DNA of 5,314 bases from Piscirickettsiaceae bacterium (GCA_021767305.1 JAASTL010000104.1:1-5314); one strand, 5' to 3'; positions 1 through 5,248 are shown, numbered from the stretch's first letter. Notes: a model not told the origin generated them from the sequence alone. Made by a program: numbers and translations.

Positions 1-291
1 TATTTGAGTTACTTATTGAACAAATTTAACGGCAACCGCGTAATGGCAACCGCGGCATATAACGCAGGTCCTCACCGGGTTGACCAATGGTCACCAGAAA
101 AAGGCTCAATTGCCGCAGATCAATGGATTGATGCCATTCCTTTTACTGAAACCCGAAACTATGTTAAAGCCGTCTTAGAATACACCACAATTTTCAAGTC
201 GTTACTGAATAAACGTTATGACCGCTTAAGAGATATCATGCCGCCGATCAGCAAAGACGGGGTTAAGAAAACAGATCCAAAACACCCTTAG
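1..291 (+). CDS. slt: Soluble lytic murein transglycosylase, C-terminal fragment (5' end outside window)
   Basis: This is the C-terminal 96 residues of a lytic transglycosylase, a periplasmic enzyme that cleaves the MurNAc-GlcNAc bond of peptidoglycan and leaves a 1,6-anhydroMurNAc end. The reading frame is open to the first base, so the gene begins upstream. Seen directly: the SLT-domain signature NRVMATAAYNAGPHRVDQW (residues 11-29), whose AYNAG core helps line the saccharide-binding groove, followed by IPFTETRNYVKAVL (about residues 45-58). Both closely match the end of E. coli Slt70 (family 1A). The catalytic glutamate lies upstream and is not visible. The tail after the SLT fold is short, basic and proline-containing, and ends in KHP. 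The frame closes with TAG, TGA and TAA in succession. No strong plus-strand terminator follows; the hairpin at 418-442 has only a short T run in this direction. MltC/E-type enzymes are less likely because the IPFTETR segment is typical of Slt. Confidence 0.9.
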   Translation, partial: YLSYLLNKFNGNRVMATAAYNAGPHRVDQWSPEKGSIAADQWIDAIPFTETRNYVKAVLEYTTIFKSLLNKRYDRLRDIMPPISKDGVKKTDPKHP

Positions 292-412
292 TGATAAGTG
301 TTTAAAATTGCGAAAACAACAGAGCCCAATCACGATCCAAGTATTAATCTAGGTCACAAAAAAATCGCAAACCAAATTACAAAATAGAAATTAACAATAG
401 AAATTCAAGACG

Positions 413-442
413 AAAAAAAACCCGGATAACTTGTCCGGGTTT
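413..442 (-). terminator. Intrinsic terminator of the candidate small RNA and probably of cysS
   Basis: On the minus strand AAACCCGGA (442-434) pairs with TCCGGGTTT (426-418) around the 7-nt loop CAAGTTA. The run of eight Ts (420-413) overlaps the base of the stem and provides the U tract. In the plus direction the same stem is followed only by TTTC, so it would stop slt transcripts poorly. No other convincing terminator lies between the cysS stop and this point, so cysS read-through probably ends here too. Confidence 0.85.
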
Positions 443-501
443 CAAAATACATTATCTCATTAGAAATAATCAGAGGAGGATACTCATGAAGAAACATGAA
501 T
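413..501 (-). ncRNA. Candidate trans-acting small RNA, about 89 nt, with exposed anti-Shine-Dalgarno tract
   Basis: No RNA family was recognised; the call rests on architecture. A near-consensus sigma70 promoter (508-536) predicts a start at about A501, and a strong intrinsic terminator ends at about 413. The predicted transcript folds by hand as follows. Hairpin 1 pairs ATTCATG (501-495) with CATGAGT (488-482), one G-U pair, around loop UUUCUU. Next is a single-stranded linker AUCCUCCUCUG (481-471). Hairpin 2 pairs AUUAUUUC (470-463) with GAGAUAAU (458-451), one wobble, around UAAU. A short UG-rich spacer (450-443) leads to the terminator stem with eight Us. The open CCUCCUC is the reverse complement of a strong Shine-Dalgarno sequence, and the long U tail suits Hfq binding. 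It lies on the cysS strand, 145 bases past the cysS stop, so it could also be a 3'-UTR-derived RNA sharing that gene's terminator. Structure and promoter are read from sequence; expression and function are inferred. Confidence 0.6.
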
Positions 502-507
502 AGCTGT

Positions 508-536
508 ATATTATTAGCATTTACTTATATTGTCAA
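508..536 (-). promoter_or_regulatory. Sigma70-type promoter of the candidate small RNA
   Basis: On the minus strand a perfect -35 hexamer TTGACA (536-531) is followed by a 17-bp spacer and the -10 hexamer TAATAT (513-508), one base from consensus. About 20 bp of A/T-rich DNA upstream of the -35 (from about 541 on the plus strand) could act as an UP element. Predicted initiation is around A501, exactly where the first hairpin begins. No protein-coding frame with a plausible start lies downstream before the terminator, so the promoter seems to serve an RNA. Confidence 0.7.
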
Positions 537-646
537 GTCATAAATATAACTTTTATACTAAACAGTAAATTCTATACGTACTCCAACCTACTGATTTAAA
601 GACCTTTTTAAGAATATGGTTATTACCTAAACACTACTGTTAAAGT

Positions 647-2017
647 TTAAACTCGTCTCCAAGTAGTGCCTTCAGCACTATCTAAAAGCTCTATGCCCTG
701 CTCTGCAAGCTGATCTCTGATTTCATCTGATCGCGCAAAGTTTTTCTGCGCTCTGGCCTCTTTACGTTCTGCAATTAAGGATTCAATATCTGTATCACTC
801 AAGTCTGAATCACTGGGTTGAGACTTAAAAAACGTTTCCGCATCCATTTCTAATAAACCAATTTGATTGGCCAGCTTAACCAATAATGCGGCTAAGGCAG
901 TATCTTTAGTTTTATTGACCTCTTTAGCCAACTCAAATAGCACCGCAATTGCTTTTGGTGTATTAAAGTCATCATTCATTACCGCCATAAAATCAGCTTC
1001 GTAGGAGCAGTCTTGTGCTGGCACTGAATCAAGATCCAAACCTTCAAGAGCAGAGTAAAGACGCGCCACACTGGCTTTAGCGTTATTTAAATTCTCTTCA
1101 GAATAGTTAACCGGGCTACGGTAATGACTCGACAGTAAGAAATAACGAATAACCTCTGGGTGATAAACCTTTAACACTTCGCGTATGGTGAAGAAGTTAT
1201 TCAGTGACTTGGACATTTTTTCGTCATCAACACGCACAAAACCACAGTGCATCCAAGTATTCACATAATGCTCACCTGTCGCACATTCAGATTGTGCAAT
1301 TTCGTTCTCGTGGTGTGGGAATGACAAATCCATGCCGCCACCGTGAATATCAAAATGGTTGCCTAGGCATTTAGTTGACATGGCTGAACACTCAATATGC
1401 CAACCCGGGCGCCCGCCACCCCACTCTGAATCCCAACTCGGTTCATTTTCTTTAGAAGCTTTCCACAATACAAAATCTAAAGGGTCTTGCTTAACCTCAT
1501 TCACATCAACACGCGCACCCGACTCCAGCTCTTCAATATTTTTACCCGACAAACGGCCATAATCTGCAAACGATTTAACTTTGAAATAGACATCACCATT
1601 ACTTGCAGCGTAAGCAAATCCTTTAGCAATAAGGTCTTGAATCATATGTTTAATATCATCCATATGCTCAGTTGCTTTGGGTTCTATATCCGGTCTTAGC
1701 ACATTCATCGCAGCCTCATCGGCATGCATTTCCGCAATCATTCGAGTCGTTAAATCCTGAATAGATTCACCATTTTCTAGGGCGCGTTTAATAATTTTGT
1801 CATCAATATCAGTGATATTGCGAACGTAATTAACGTCATAACCTAAGGCTCTTAAATGACGCACTACGGTATCAAATACCACCATCACACGAGCATGCCC
1901 AATGTGACACAAATCGTAAACCGTGACACCACATACATACATGCCCACTTTGCCAGGATGAATGGGTGTAAAAGTCTCTTTTTGACGGGTTTCGGTATTG
2001 AATATCTGTAAGCTCAT
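647..2017 (-). CDS. cysS: Cysteinyl-tRNA synthetase
   Basis: Class I aminoacyl-tRNA synthetase that charges tRNA-Cys with cysteine in the cytoplasm using ATP. The product is 456 residues, close to E. coli CysS (461). Seen: N-terminal [17 protein letters not shown] motif at 38-41, KMSKS at 267-271, and the zinc ligands expected for the family at C29, C210, H235 and E239, which give the enzyme its cysteine selectivity. The WHIECSAMS and [12 protein letters not shown] motifs and the C-terminal GTTWRRV ending are intact. The start is ATG at 2017-2015: the frame stays open to 2113, but the 32 extra codons do not resemble any CysRS and cover the divergent control region, whereas MSLQIFNT aligns with the family start. 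A modest Shine-Dalgarno (CGGAA) lies about 7 bases upstream. It is divergent from the ppiA-like gene. No T-box or other tRNA-sensing leader is recognisable. Confidence 0.97.
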   Translation of the reverse strand: MSLQIFNTETRQKETFTPIHPGKVGMYVCGVTVYDLCHIGHARVMVVFDTVVRHLRALGYDVNYVRNITDIDDKIIKRALENGESIQDLTTRMIAEMHADEAAMNVLRPDIEPKATEHMDDIKHMIQDLIAKGFAYAASNGDVYFKVKSFADYGRLSGKNIEELESGARVDVNEVKQDPLDFVLWKASKENEPSWDSEWGGGRPGWHIECSAMSTKCLGNHFDIHGGGMDLSFPHHENEIAQSECATGEHYVNTWMHCGFVRVDDEKMSKSLNNFFTIREVLKVYHPEVIRYFLLSSHYRSPVNYSEENLNNAKASVARLYSALEGLDLDSVPAQDCSYEADFMAVMNDDFNTPKAIAVLFELAKEVNKTKDTALAALLVKLANQIGLLEMDAETFFKSQPSDSDLSDTDIESLIAERKEARAQKNFARSDEIRDQLAEQGIELLDSAEGTTWRRV

Positions 2018-2168
2018 GGAAATTTCCGCTATCTGCAATTTGAGTGAAAAGACTTCAAAGTTTGACTGCAAACTTGAAGTTCTGGCTAAACATTTATATT
2101 CAAGTCTAGCCAAGTGTTAGAATGCTCGTTATTGTATCTTATCTGCCATACAAATTAGGGAGTAAATC
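2018..2168. promoter_or_regulatory. Divergent control region between cysS and the ppiA-like gene
   Basis: This 151-bp gap must hold the promoters for both divergent genes. No hexamer pair is convincing on either strand. Possible -10 elements are TATATT (2095-2100) and TAGAAT (2118-2123) on plus, and TATAAA and TACAAT on minus, but none has a good -35 at 16-18 bp. The middle is dense in inverted repeats: the hairpin at 2052-2080, CTTGAA (2073-2078) with TTCAAG (2099-2104), and TGGCTA (2083-2088) with TAGCCA (2107-2112). The last pair brackets the most A/T-rich part, a layout that could suit a regulator, but no known operator was recognised. The ppiA-like gene has a good Shine-Dalgarno, AGGGAG (2157-2162). 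Confidence 0.5.
2052..2080. repeat. Imperfect inverted repeat, hairpin-forming, upstream of cysS
   Basis: On plus, ACTTCAAAGTTTG (2052-2064) faces CAAACTTGAAGT (2069-2080) around ACTG, twelve pairs with a single bulged A. It ends about 35 bases before the cysS start, so in a cysS leader transcript it would form a stable stem. No U tract follows in either direction, so it is not a terminator. It may be an operator or a leader structure. Confidence 0.5.
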
Positions 2169-2771
2169 ATGCTTTCAAGAAGACTCTTATTGAAACTAAA
2201 CACCTTTATATTAGTTAGCTTTACCGCTTTTTCGGTAGCCGCAAAATCCAGCAATAGTGCGGAAAATAATTACCCACAAGTGTTACTGGAAACCAGTGCC
2301 GGGACTATTGTTATGGAACTCTATCCTGATAAGGCTCCTAAAACGGTGGAGAACTTTTTGAAATACGTTAACGAAGGTTTTTATGATGGCACCATCTTTC
2401 ATCGCGTCATTCCAAATTTCATGGTACAAGGTGGTGGCTTTACTGAAGATTTTGAAAAAAAAATCACCCATGCACCTATCCAAAATGAAGCTGACAATGG
2501 TTTAAGAAACCGAATTGGAACGGTTGCCATGGCACGTACCAATGACCCGCATTCTGCCACAGCCCAATTTTTTATTAATGTGGCGCAAAATACCTTTTTA
2601 GATTTTCGTGAAAAAACACCGCGTGCTTGGGGTTATGCGGTATTCGGTAAAGTCATTGAAGGCATGAAAACTGTGAATAAAATTCGTATGGCAAAAACCG
2701 GATTTAAAAATGGAATGAAAGATGTGCCAAAAAACAACATCACCATCATTAAAGCCAGACAAATCAAGTAA
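2169..2771 (+). CDS. ppiA: Peptidyl-prolyl cis-trans isomerase, cyclophilin type, exported
   Basis: Cyclophilin that isomerises X-Pro peptide bonds to help proteins fold, probably in the periplasm. The 200-residue product starts with a basic MLSRRLLLKL, a hydrophobic stretch (about 12-24) and a likely signal peptidase I site after SVAA (residue 25), so it appears to be exported. The cyclophilin fold covers about 37-196. Active-site residues by comparison with human CypA: R79, F84, M85 and Q87 in FHRVIPNFMVQGGG, A122, and F134/F135 in QFFIN. The Trp121 equivalent is F143, as in E. coli cyclophilins, which are poorly sensitive to cyclosporin. The start ATG is preceded by AGGGAG at 6-base spacing. 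Aligned by eye over about 135 positions it is roughly 55% identical to the downstream ppiB product, so the two are close paralogues. The stop codon lies inside the first unit of the 21-bp repeat array. The symbol rests on location signal and family, not on proven orthology. Confidence 0.9.
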   Translation: MLSRRLLLKLNTFILVSFTAFSVAAKSSNSAENNYPQVLLETSAGTIVMELYPDKAPKTVENFLKYVNEGFYDGTIFHRVIPNFMVQGGGFTEDFEKKITHAPIQNEADNGLRNRIGTVAMARTNDPHSATAQFFINVAQNTFLDFREKTPRAWGYAVFGKVIEGMKTVNKIRMAKTGFKNGMKDVPKNNITIIKARQIK

Positions 2772-2837
2772 TTGATTTTAGAAACCAAGTAATTGATTCT
2801 GGAAATGAATCGGTTGATTCTGGTAATCAAGTAGTTG
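2762..2837. promoter_or_regulatory. Cluster of IHF-like sites within the 21-bp repeats
   Basis: Compared with the published IHF consensus WATCAANNNNTTR, 2762-2774 (AATCAAGTAATTG) and 2825-2837 (AATCAAGTAGTTG) match perfectly, and the corresponding positions in units 2 and 3 each have one mismatch. AATCAA and TTGATT are also mirror halves, so perfect units read as matches on both strands. The 21-bp period is about two helical turns and would place all sites on one face of the helix. The consensus is short and A/T-rich, and repeat copying makes the matches non-independent, so binding is only a suggestion. Confidence 0.3.
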
Positions 2838-2848
2838 ATTTTAGAAAT
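2765..2848. repeat. Four tandem 21-bp repeats between the two cyclophilin genes
   Basis: Four head-to-tail units of exactly 21 bp run at 2765-2785, 2786-2806, 2807-2827 and 2828-2848. Their common core is CAAGTAATTGATTYTRGAAAT, read loosely: unit 3 is the most diverged (GAATCGGTTGATT) and units 1 and 4 share GATTTTAGAAA. A degenerate fifth copy may begin at 2849 (CAAATAAATT). Unit 1 overlaps the ppiA-like stop codon, so its end is coding. Since 21 is a multiple of 3, reverse-strand translation gives a heptad-like pattern, which explains a spurious minus frame here. No stable long hairpin or terminator is formed, so the two genes could be co-transcribed. Confidence 0.9.
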
Positions 2849-2864
2849 CAAATAAATTTACTGT
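2835..2864 (+). promoter_or_regulatory. Possible promoter for ppiB
   Basis: TTGATT (2835-2840) from the last repeat unit, an 18-bp spacer and TACTGT (2859-2864) form a moderate sigma70-like pair whose start would fall around 2871, some 25 bases before the ppiB ATG. Each repeat unit supplies another TTGATT, so this could be coincidence. Transcription from the upstream gene is equally possible. Confidence 0.3.
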
Positions 2865-2896
2865 GTTAAATCAATATTTAAAATTAAGGAAAAGAA

Positions 2897-3400
2897 ATGC
2901 CAATTGTAAAAATTGAAACCACTATGGGAGAGATTACCGTTGAACTGGATGCTGAAAATGCGCCAATTGGAACGGAGAACTTTATCCACTATGTAATGGA
3001 AGGTTATTACAAAGACACTATTTTTCACCGTATTATTCCTGGCTTTATGGTACAAGGTGGCGGCATGCTCGAAGGCATGCAAGATAAGCCTGCTGGTGAT
3101 CCAATCGAAAACGAAGCCGATAATGGTCTAAAAAATGAACGTGGCACCCTAGCTTATGCTCGTACTATGGACCCGCATTCAGCAACCACTCAGTTCTTTA
3201 TTAACCTGGTGGACAACGGCTTTTTAAATCACAGTGGTAAAAACACCCAAGGTTGGGGTTACGCGGTATTTGGTAAAGTAACTGAAGGAATGGACGTTGT
3301 AGACGCCATGGCAAAAGTTGAAACCACTAACCGTATGGGTCATCAAGATGTGCCAGTAGATGATATTAAAATCGTTAAGACCGTTTTAATTGAAGACTAA
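2897..3400 (+). CDS. ppiB: Peptidyl-prolyl cis-trans isomerase B, cytoplasmic cyclophilin
   Basis: Cytoplasmic cyclophilin that speeds cis-trans isomerisation of prolyl peptide bonds. The 167-residue product has no signal peptide and is close in length to E. coli PpiB (164). Seen: [14 protein letters not shown] with R45, F50 and Q53; [28 protein letters not shown] with F100/F101; F109 at the Trp121 position of human Cyp[10 protein letters not shown]; and [12 protein letters not shown] near the end, all as in PpiB. The start is supported by AAGGA (2886-2890) at 6-base spacing, and the cyclophilin strand begins right at [10 protein letters not shown]. It follows the exported paralogue by 125 bp on the same strand and ends before a strong terminator, so it is the last gene of this plus-strand unit. 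E. coli also has ppiB next to cysS, which supports the assignment. Confidence 0.95.
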   Translation: MPIVKIETTMGEITVELDAENAPIGTENFIHYVMEGYYKDTIFHRIIPGFMVQGGGMLEGMQDKPAGDPIENEADNGLKNERGTLAYARTMDPHSATTQFFINLVDNGFLNHSGKNTQGWGYAVFGKVTEGMDVVDAMAKVETTNRMGHQDVPVDDIKIVKTVLIED

Positions 3401-3446
3401 GCTCTACTCTATTTAACTCATTAAGCGAGTTCAATTTAGAGACAAT

Positions 3447-3485
3447 AAAAAACCACCTTCTGCTTTACGCATTCGGTGGTTTTTT
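3447..3485. terminator. Bidirectional intrinsic terminator for ppiB and the repeat lipoprotein gene
   Basis: AAAAAACCACC (3447-3457) pairs perfectly with GGTGGTTTTTT (3475-3485). Inside the loop TGC (3461-3463) can pair with GCA (3469-3471), leaving a symmetric internal loop of TTC against TTC. Six Ts follow the GC part on plus and six on minus, so it can end transcription from both convergent genes. The ppiB stop is 47 bases away on one side and the lipoprotein stop about 20 bases away on the other. Confidence 0.9.
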
Positions 3486-3504
3486 ACTACTTGAGTATAA
3501 GTTA

Positions 3505-5073
3505 TTACTTTTCAGAAACGCCTAAAGCACGAATCGATTCGACGTTGAGATATTTATCAACAGGTAAGTTGTTATCTTTCTGGAAAGCATTCATTGCCGC
3601 CATGGTTTCAGGCCCTACCACACCATCAATTGGCCCTGGATTATAGCCTTTTGCCAATAAAGCGCGTTGAATATCAGAGATTCTATTGATTGTCATATTG
3701 GTTTCACAAAGAATAGAACGCCACTCCATTTTACCTTCAGAGACTAACTCTTCACGCGTAACAGTTTTGTATACCGCTGGAATTTGAGTACGAATTTCCT
3801 GTGGTTTGGCCACCATCTTCTTCACCTTAACGGTTTTCATTACTGCCGGAATTTCCATCTCAACTGTTTTAGCAGGCTCTTTTACAATACGCTTAACCGT
3901 GGTTTTATACTCAGCAGGCTCATTAACCAAACAGATTTGACGACCGGTACGAGATTTACTGCTCATGGTCATATTATGGATTTCATGCCAGACATAATCA
4001 CCTTCATCTGCCAATACCGTTTTCGTAATGGTTTTATATTTAGCCGGAATGGTTTTACGAATCTCTTTAGCATCCGCAATTTGTTCACGAATCTTAATGG
4101 TTTTGGTAACCTCAGGAATCTTCACTACCTTAGTCGTCGCCGGAGTATCGATAACGCGTTTTTTAACAATCTTATACTCTGCGGGTACTTCTACCAAACA
4201 CATGATTTCACCGGTAGCGGAATCAATTCGTTGAATCGGTCCGGTACCCTTTTTCCATACGGTTGTCGCAGGCTTAACCAGAATTTTCTCTTCTTCAAAC
4301 TTATAAGTCGCAGGTACCTTAACCAATTTTTCTGAGGCTTCACTAACCACAACCGTTTTTTCTACCATTTTAAATTGTGGCGGTACCGTCTCGATGACAT
4401 CATAAGCCTCACTTACAAGAATTTTTTCTTCTACCGTTTTGTAAGTTGGCTTGGTTTTATGTTCATGGAAACAGGTTCCAGGCTTAGCACCGGTAATATT
4501 GTCATCAGAGTGTTTCTGTGCAAAATCAACTACTTCATTACTTACGATTGGGCTTGTTTTTGATAAACCTGTGCGCCACTTAGTTTGTTCTTCTTTAACC
4601 TTGGTCACCACTTTTTCTGTGCCATAAACCGCCGGTTTTTGAATCAGTTTTGTCGATTTGGGTGAAACTTCGATAGTTTGTGTCACCATTTCATATTTAG
4701 CCGGAATGGTTTTAATAACCTCATCTTCTTGCTTGACCTTAACCTCTTCAGTCACCGTCTTATACTTAGCAGGTTCCCAAACTCGCGCATAACACTCACC
4801 TTTAACCGCATCCGGTGGTAATAGGTCGGCGGTGTTAATGCCCGAACTAGCAGGAATTGTTTCAAGCTTTTTATCTTCACTACTCTGCAAGCTTTGCTCT
4901 TTGGCAATCAAGTCTTGTTCTTTGGCAGTCAGAGCCTGTTCTTTAGCTGCCAAAGCAGCTTCTCTTTCATCTAATTGCGTTTTTAGTTGATCGCCGCCTC
5001 CAGTAGAACTACAACCTGTAGCCAAAACCGAAGCAATGGCAATCGCAAGCGGGGTTAAAGCGGTTTTTTTCAT
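3505..5073 (-). CDS. Repeat-containing outer-membrane lipoprotein with C-terminal peptidoglycan-binding domain
   Basis: Gene not recognised by name. The 522-residue product has a lipoprotein signal peptide (KK, hydrophobic 6-19, lipobox LATG-C21). Ser at +2 predicts sorting to the outer membrane. Leucines at 34, 41, 48, 55 and 62 in EKA-rich heptads form a short coiled coil, which could trimerise the protein as in Lpp. Residues 94-456 hold four repeat blocks, each made of three PAxYKTV-type sub-repeats. A PG_binding_1 domain follows (about 463-515; DIQRALLAKGY, GPIDGVVGPET, AFQKDNNL). No catalytic domain is visible. The likely role is a periplasm-spanning tether between outer membrane and peptidoglycan, an inference. 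The start is ATG at 5073: AGAGGA (5085-5080) lies 6 bases before it, while the in-frame TTG at 5079 directly abuts that Shine-Dalgarno. The gene converges on ppiB and shares its terminator. Its ribosome binding site and start codon are complementary to the candidate small RNA at 413-501. Confidence 0.85.
   Translation of the reverse strand: MKKTALTPLAIAIASVLATGCSSTGGGDQLKTQLDEREAALAAKEQALTAKEQDLIAKEQSLQSSEDKKLETIPASSGINTADLLPPDAVKGECYARVWEPAKYKTVTEEVKVKQEDEVIKTIPAKYEMVTQTIEVSPKSTKLIQKPAVYGTEKVVTKVKEEQTKWRTGLSKTSPIVSNEVVDFAQKHSDDNITGAKPGTCFHEHKTKPTYKTVEEKILVSEAYDVIETVPPQFKMVEKTVVVSEASEKLVKVPATYKFEEEKILVKPATTVWKKGTGPIQRIDSATGEIMCLVEVPAEYKIVKKRVIDTPATTKVVKIPEVTKTIKIREQIADAKEIRKTIPAKYKTITKTVLADEGDYVWHEIHNMTMSSKSRTGRQICLVNEPAEYKTTVKRIVKEPAKTVEMEIPAVMKTVKVKKMVAKPQEIRTQIPAVYKTVTREELVSEGKMEWRSILCETNMTINRISDIQRALLAKGYNPGPIDGVVGPETMAAMNAFQKDNNLPVDKYLNVESIRALGVSEK
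3721..4773 (-). repeat. Four-block internal protein repeat (12 sub-repeats) in the lipoprotein gene
   Basis: Blocks span residues 101-166 (4773-4576), 208-273 (4452-4255), 297-362 (4185-3988) and 386-451 (3918-3721). In every block the first Tyr (Y104, Y211, Y300, Y389) and the closing Trp (W166, W273, W362, W451) are exactly 62 residues apart. Each block contains three sub-repeats of 23, 23 and 19 residues to the Trp, most beginning P-A-x-Y-K-T-V and alternating Val/Ile with Lys/Glu, which predicts beta strands. Blocks are separated by linkers of different length, each carrying one cysteine. The DNA has diverged, so this is an old duplication. Confidence 0.85.
4888..4974 (-). repeat. Heptad-encoding 21-bp repeats in the lipoprotein gene (leucine-zipper segment)
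   Basis: This stretch encodes residues 34-62, LDEREAA and then three AKEQ-type heptads. Leucine recurs every seventh residue (34, 41, 48, 55, 62) with alternating Lys/Glu/Gln between. The DNA itself repeats with a 21-bp period (CTTTGGCA/CTTTAGCT cores on plus), suggesting recent expansion by duplication. Predicted as a short parallel coiled coil just after the lipid anchor. Confidence 0.75.
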
Positions 5074-5147
5074 GGTCAATCCTCTGATATTTCAAGATTC
5101 TGATAATTATTTTTTGGGGTTTATAACTGTTTTTAATATAAGTATTT

Positions 5148-5171
5148 TTGAATATACAACTATATATTCAA
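5148..5171. promoter_or_regulatory. Operator-like perfect inverted repeat upstream of the lipoprotein gene
   Basis: TTGAATATA (5148-5156) and TATATTCAA (5163-5171) are perfect 9-bp inverted halves around CAACTA, a dyad suited to a dimeric regulator. It lies about 75 bp upstream of the start codon. A weak minus-strand promoter, TTGGGT (5188-5183), 16 bp, TATATA (5166-5161), overlaps it, so a bound regulator could block or activate. The A/T-rich setting makes chance dyads more likely, and no known operator family was recognised. Confidence 0.4.
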
Positions 5172-5230
5172 CTAAAACTATAACCCAAGATACATATCAT
5201 TTGGCGATAAATTTTTATTGAATAAAATGC

Positions 5231-5248
5231 AGTAATTTTAAAATTACT
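5231..5248. repeat. 18-bp perfect palindrome AGTAATTTTAAAATTACT
   Basis: Perfectly self-complementary over 18 bp, all A/T except the outer G/C and inner C/G pairs. On minus it is followed by GCATTTTATTC, a weak terminator-like arrangement for any minus gene entering from the right; otherwise it could be a protein-binding site. Too A/T-rich to form a strong RNA stem. Confidence 0.5.

Noticed and set aside
308..370. TTGCGA/TCGCAA inverted repeat after slt
   Set aside because: Only six bases per arm with a 51-nt gap in A-rich sequence, consistent with chance.
405..497. Minus-strand 30-codon ORF starting within the candidate sRNA
   Set aside because: It has no Shine-Dalgarno, would start about 4 nt from the predicted 5' end, and runs through the terminator stem and its T tract. 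EIMYFETR superficially recalls PqqA, but no pqq genes are present.
486..503. Plus-strand mini-ORF (MKKHE) behind a GAGGAGG Shine-Dalgarno
   Set aside because: It looks like a start site, but it has only five codons and no plus-strand promoter was seen. It is the antisense of the candidate sRNA, which explains the SD-like and ATG-AAG-AAA bases. A relic gene start or leader peptide cannot be excluded.
2018..2113. N-terminal 32-codon extension of cysS
   Set aside because: The frame is open, but the extra residues do not resemble Cys[16 protein letters not shown] aligns with the family start, and the extension covers the divergent control region.
2633..2851. Minus-strand ORF with INYL/INRF heptad repeats
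   Set aside because: This is the reverse reading of the 21-bp tandem repeats plus the antisense of the ppiA-like gene end; a period divisible by three makes any frame look repetitive.
3784..4335. Plus-strand 183-codon ORF inside the lipoprotein gene
   Set aside because: Antisense shadow of the repeat region. Composition is rich in Phe, Asn and Arg with no recognisable domain, whereas the minus frame has lipobox, repeats and a PG-binding domain.
5074..5079. TTG at 5079 as start of the lipoprotein gene
   Set aside because: It abuts the Shine-Dalgarno with no spacing; the ATG two codons later has ideal 6-base spacing and gives a standard MKK signal peptide.
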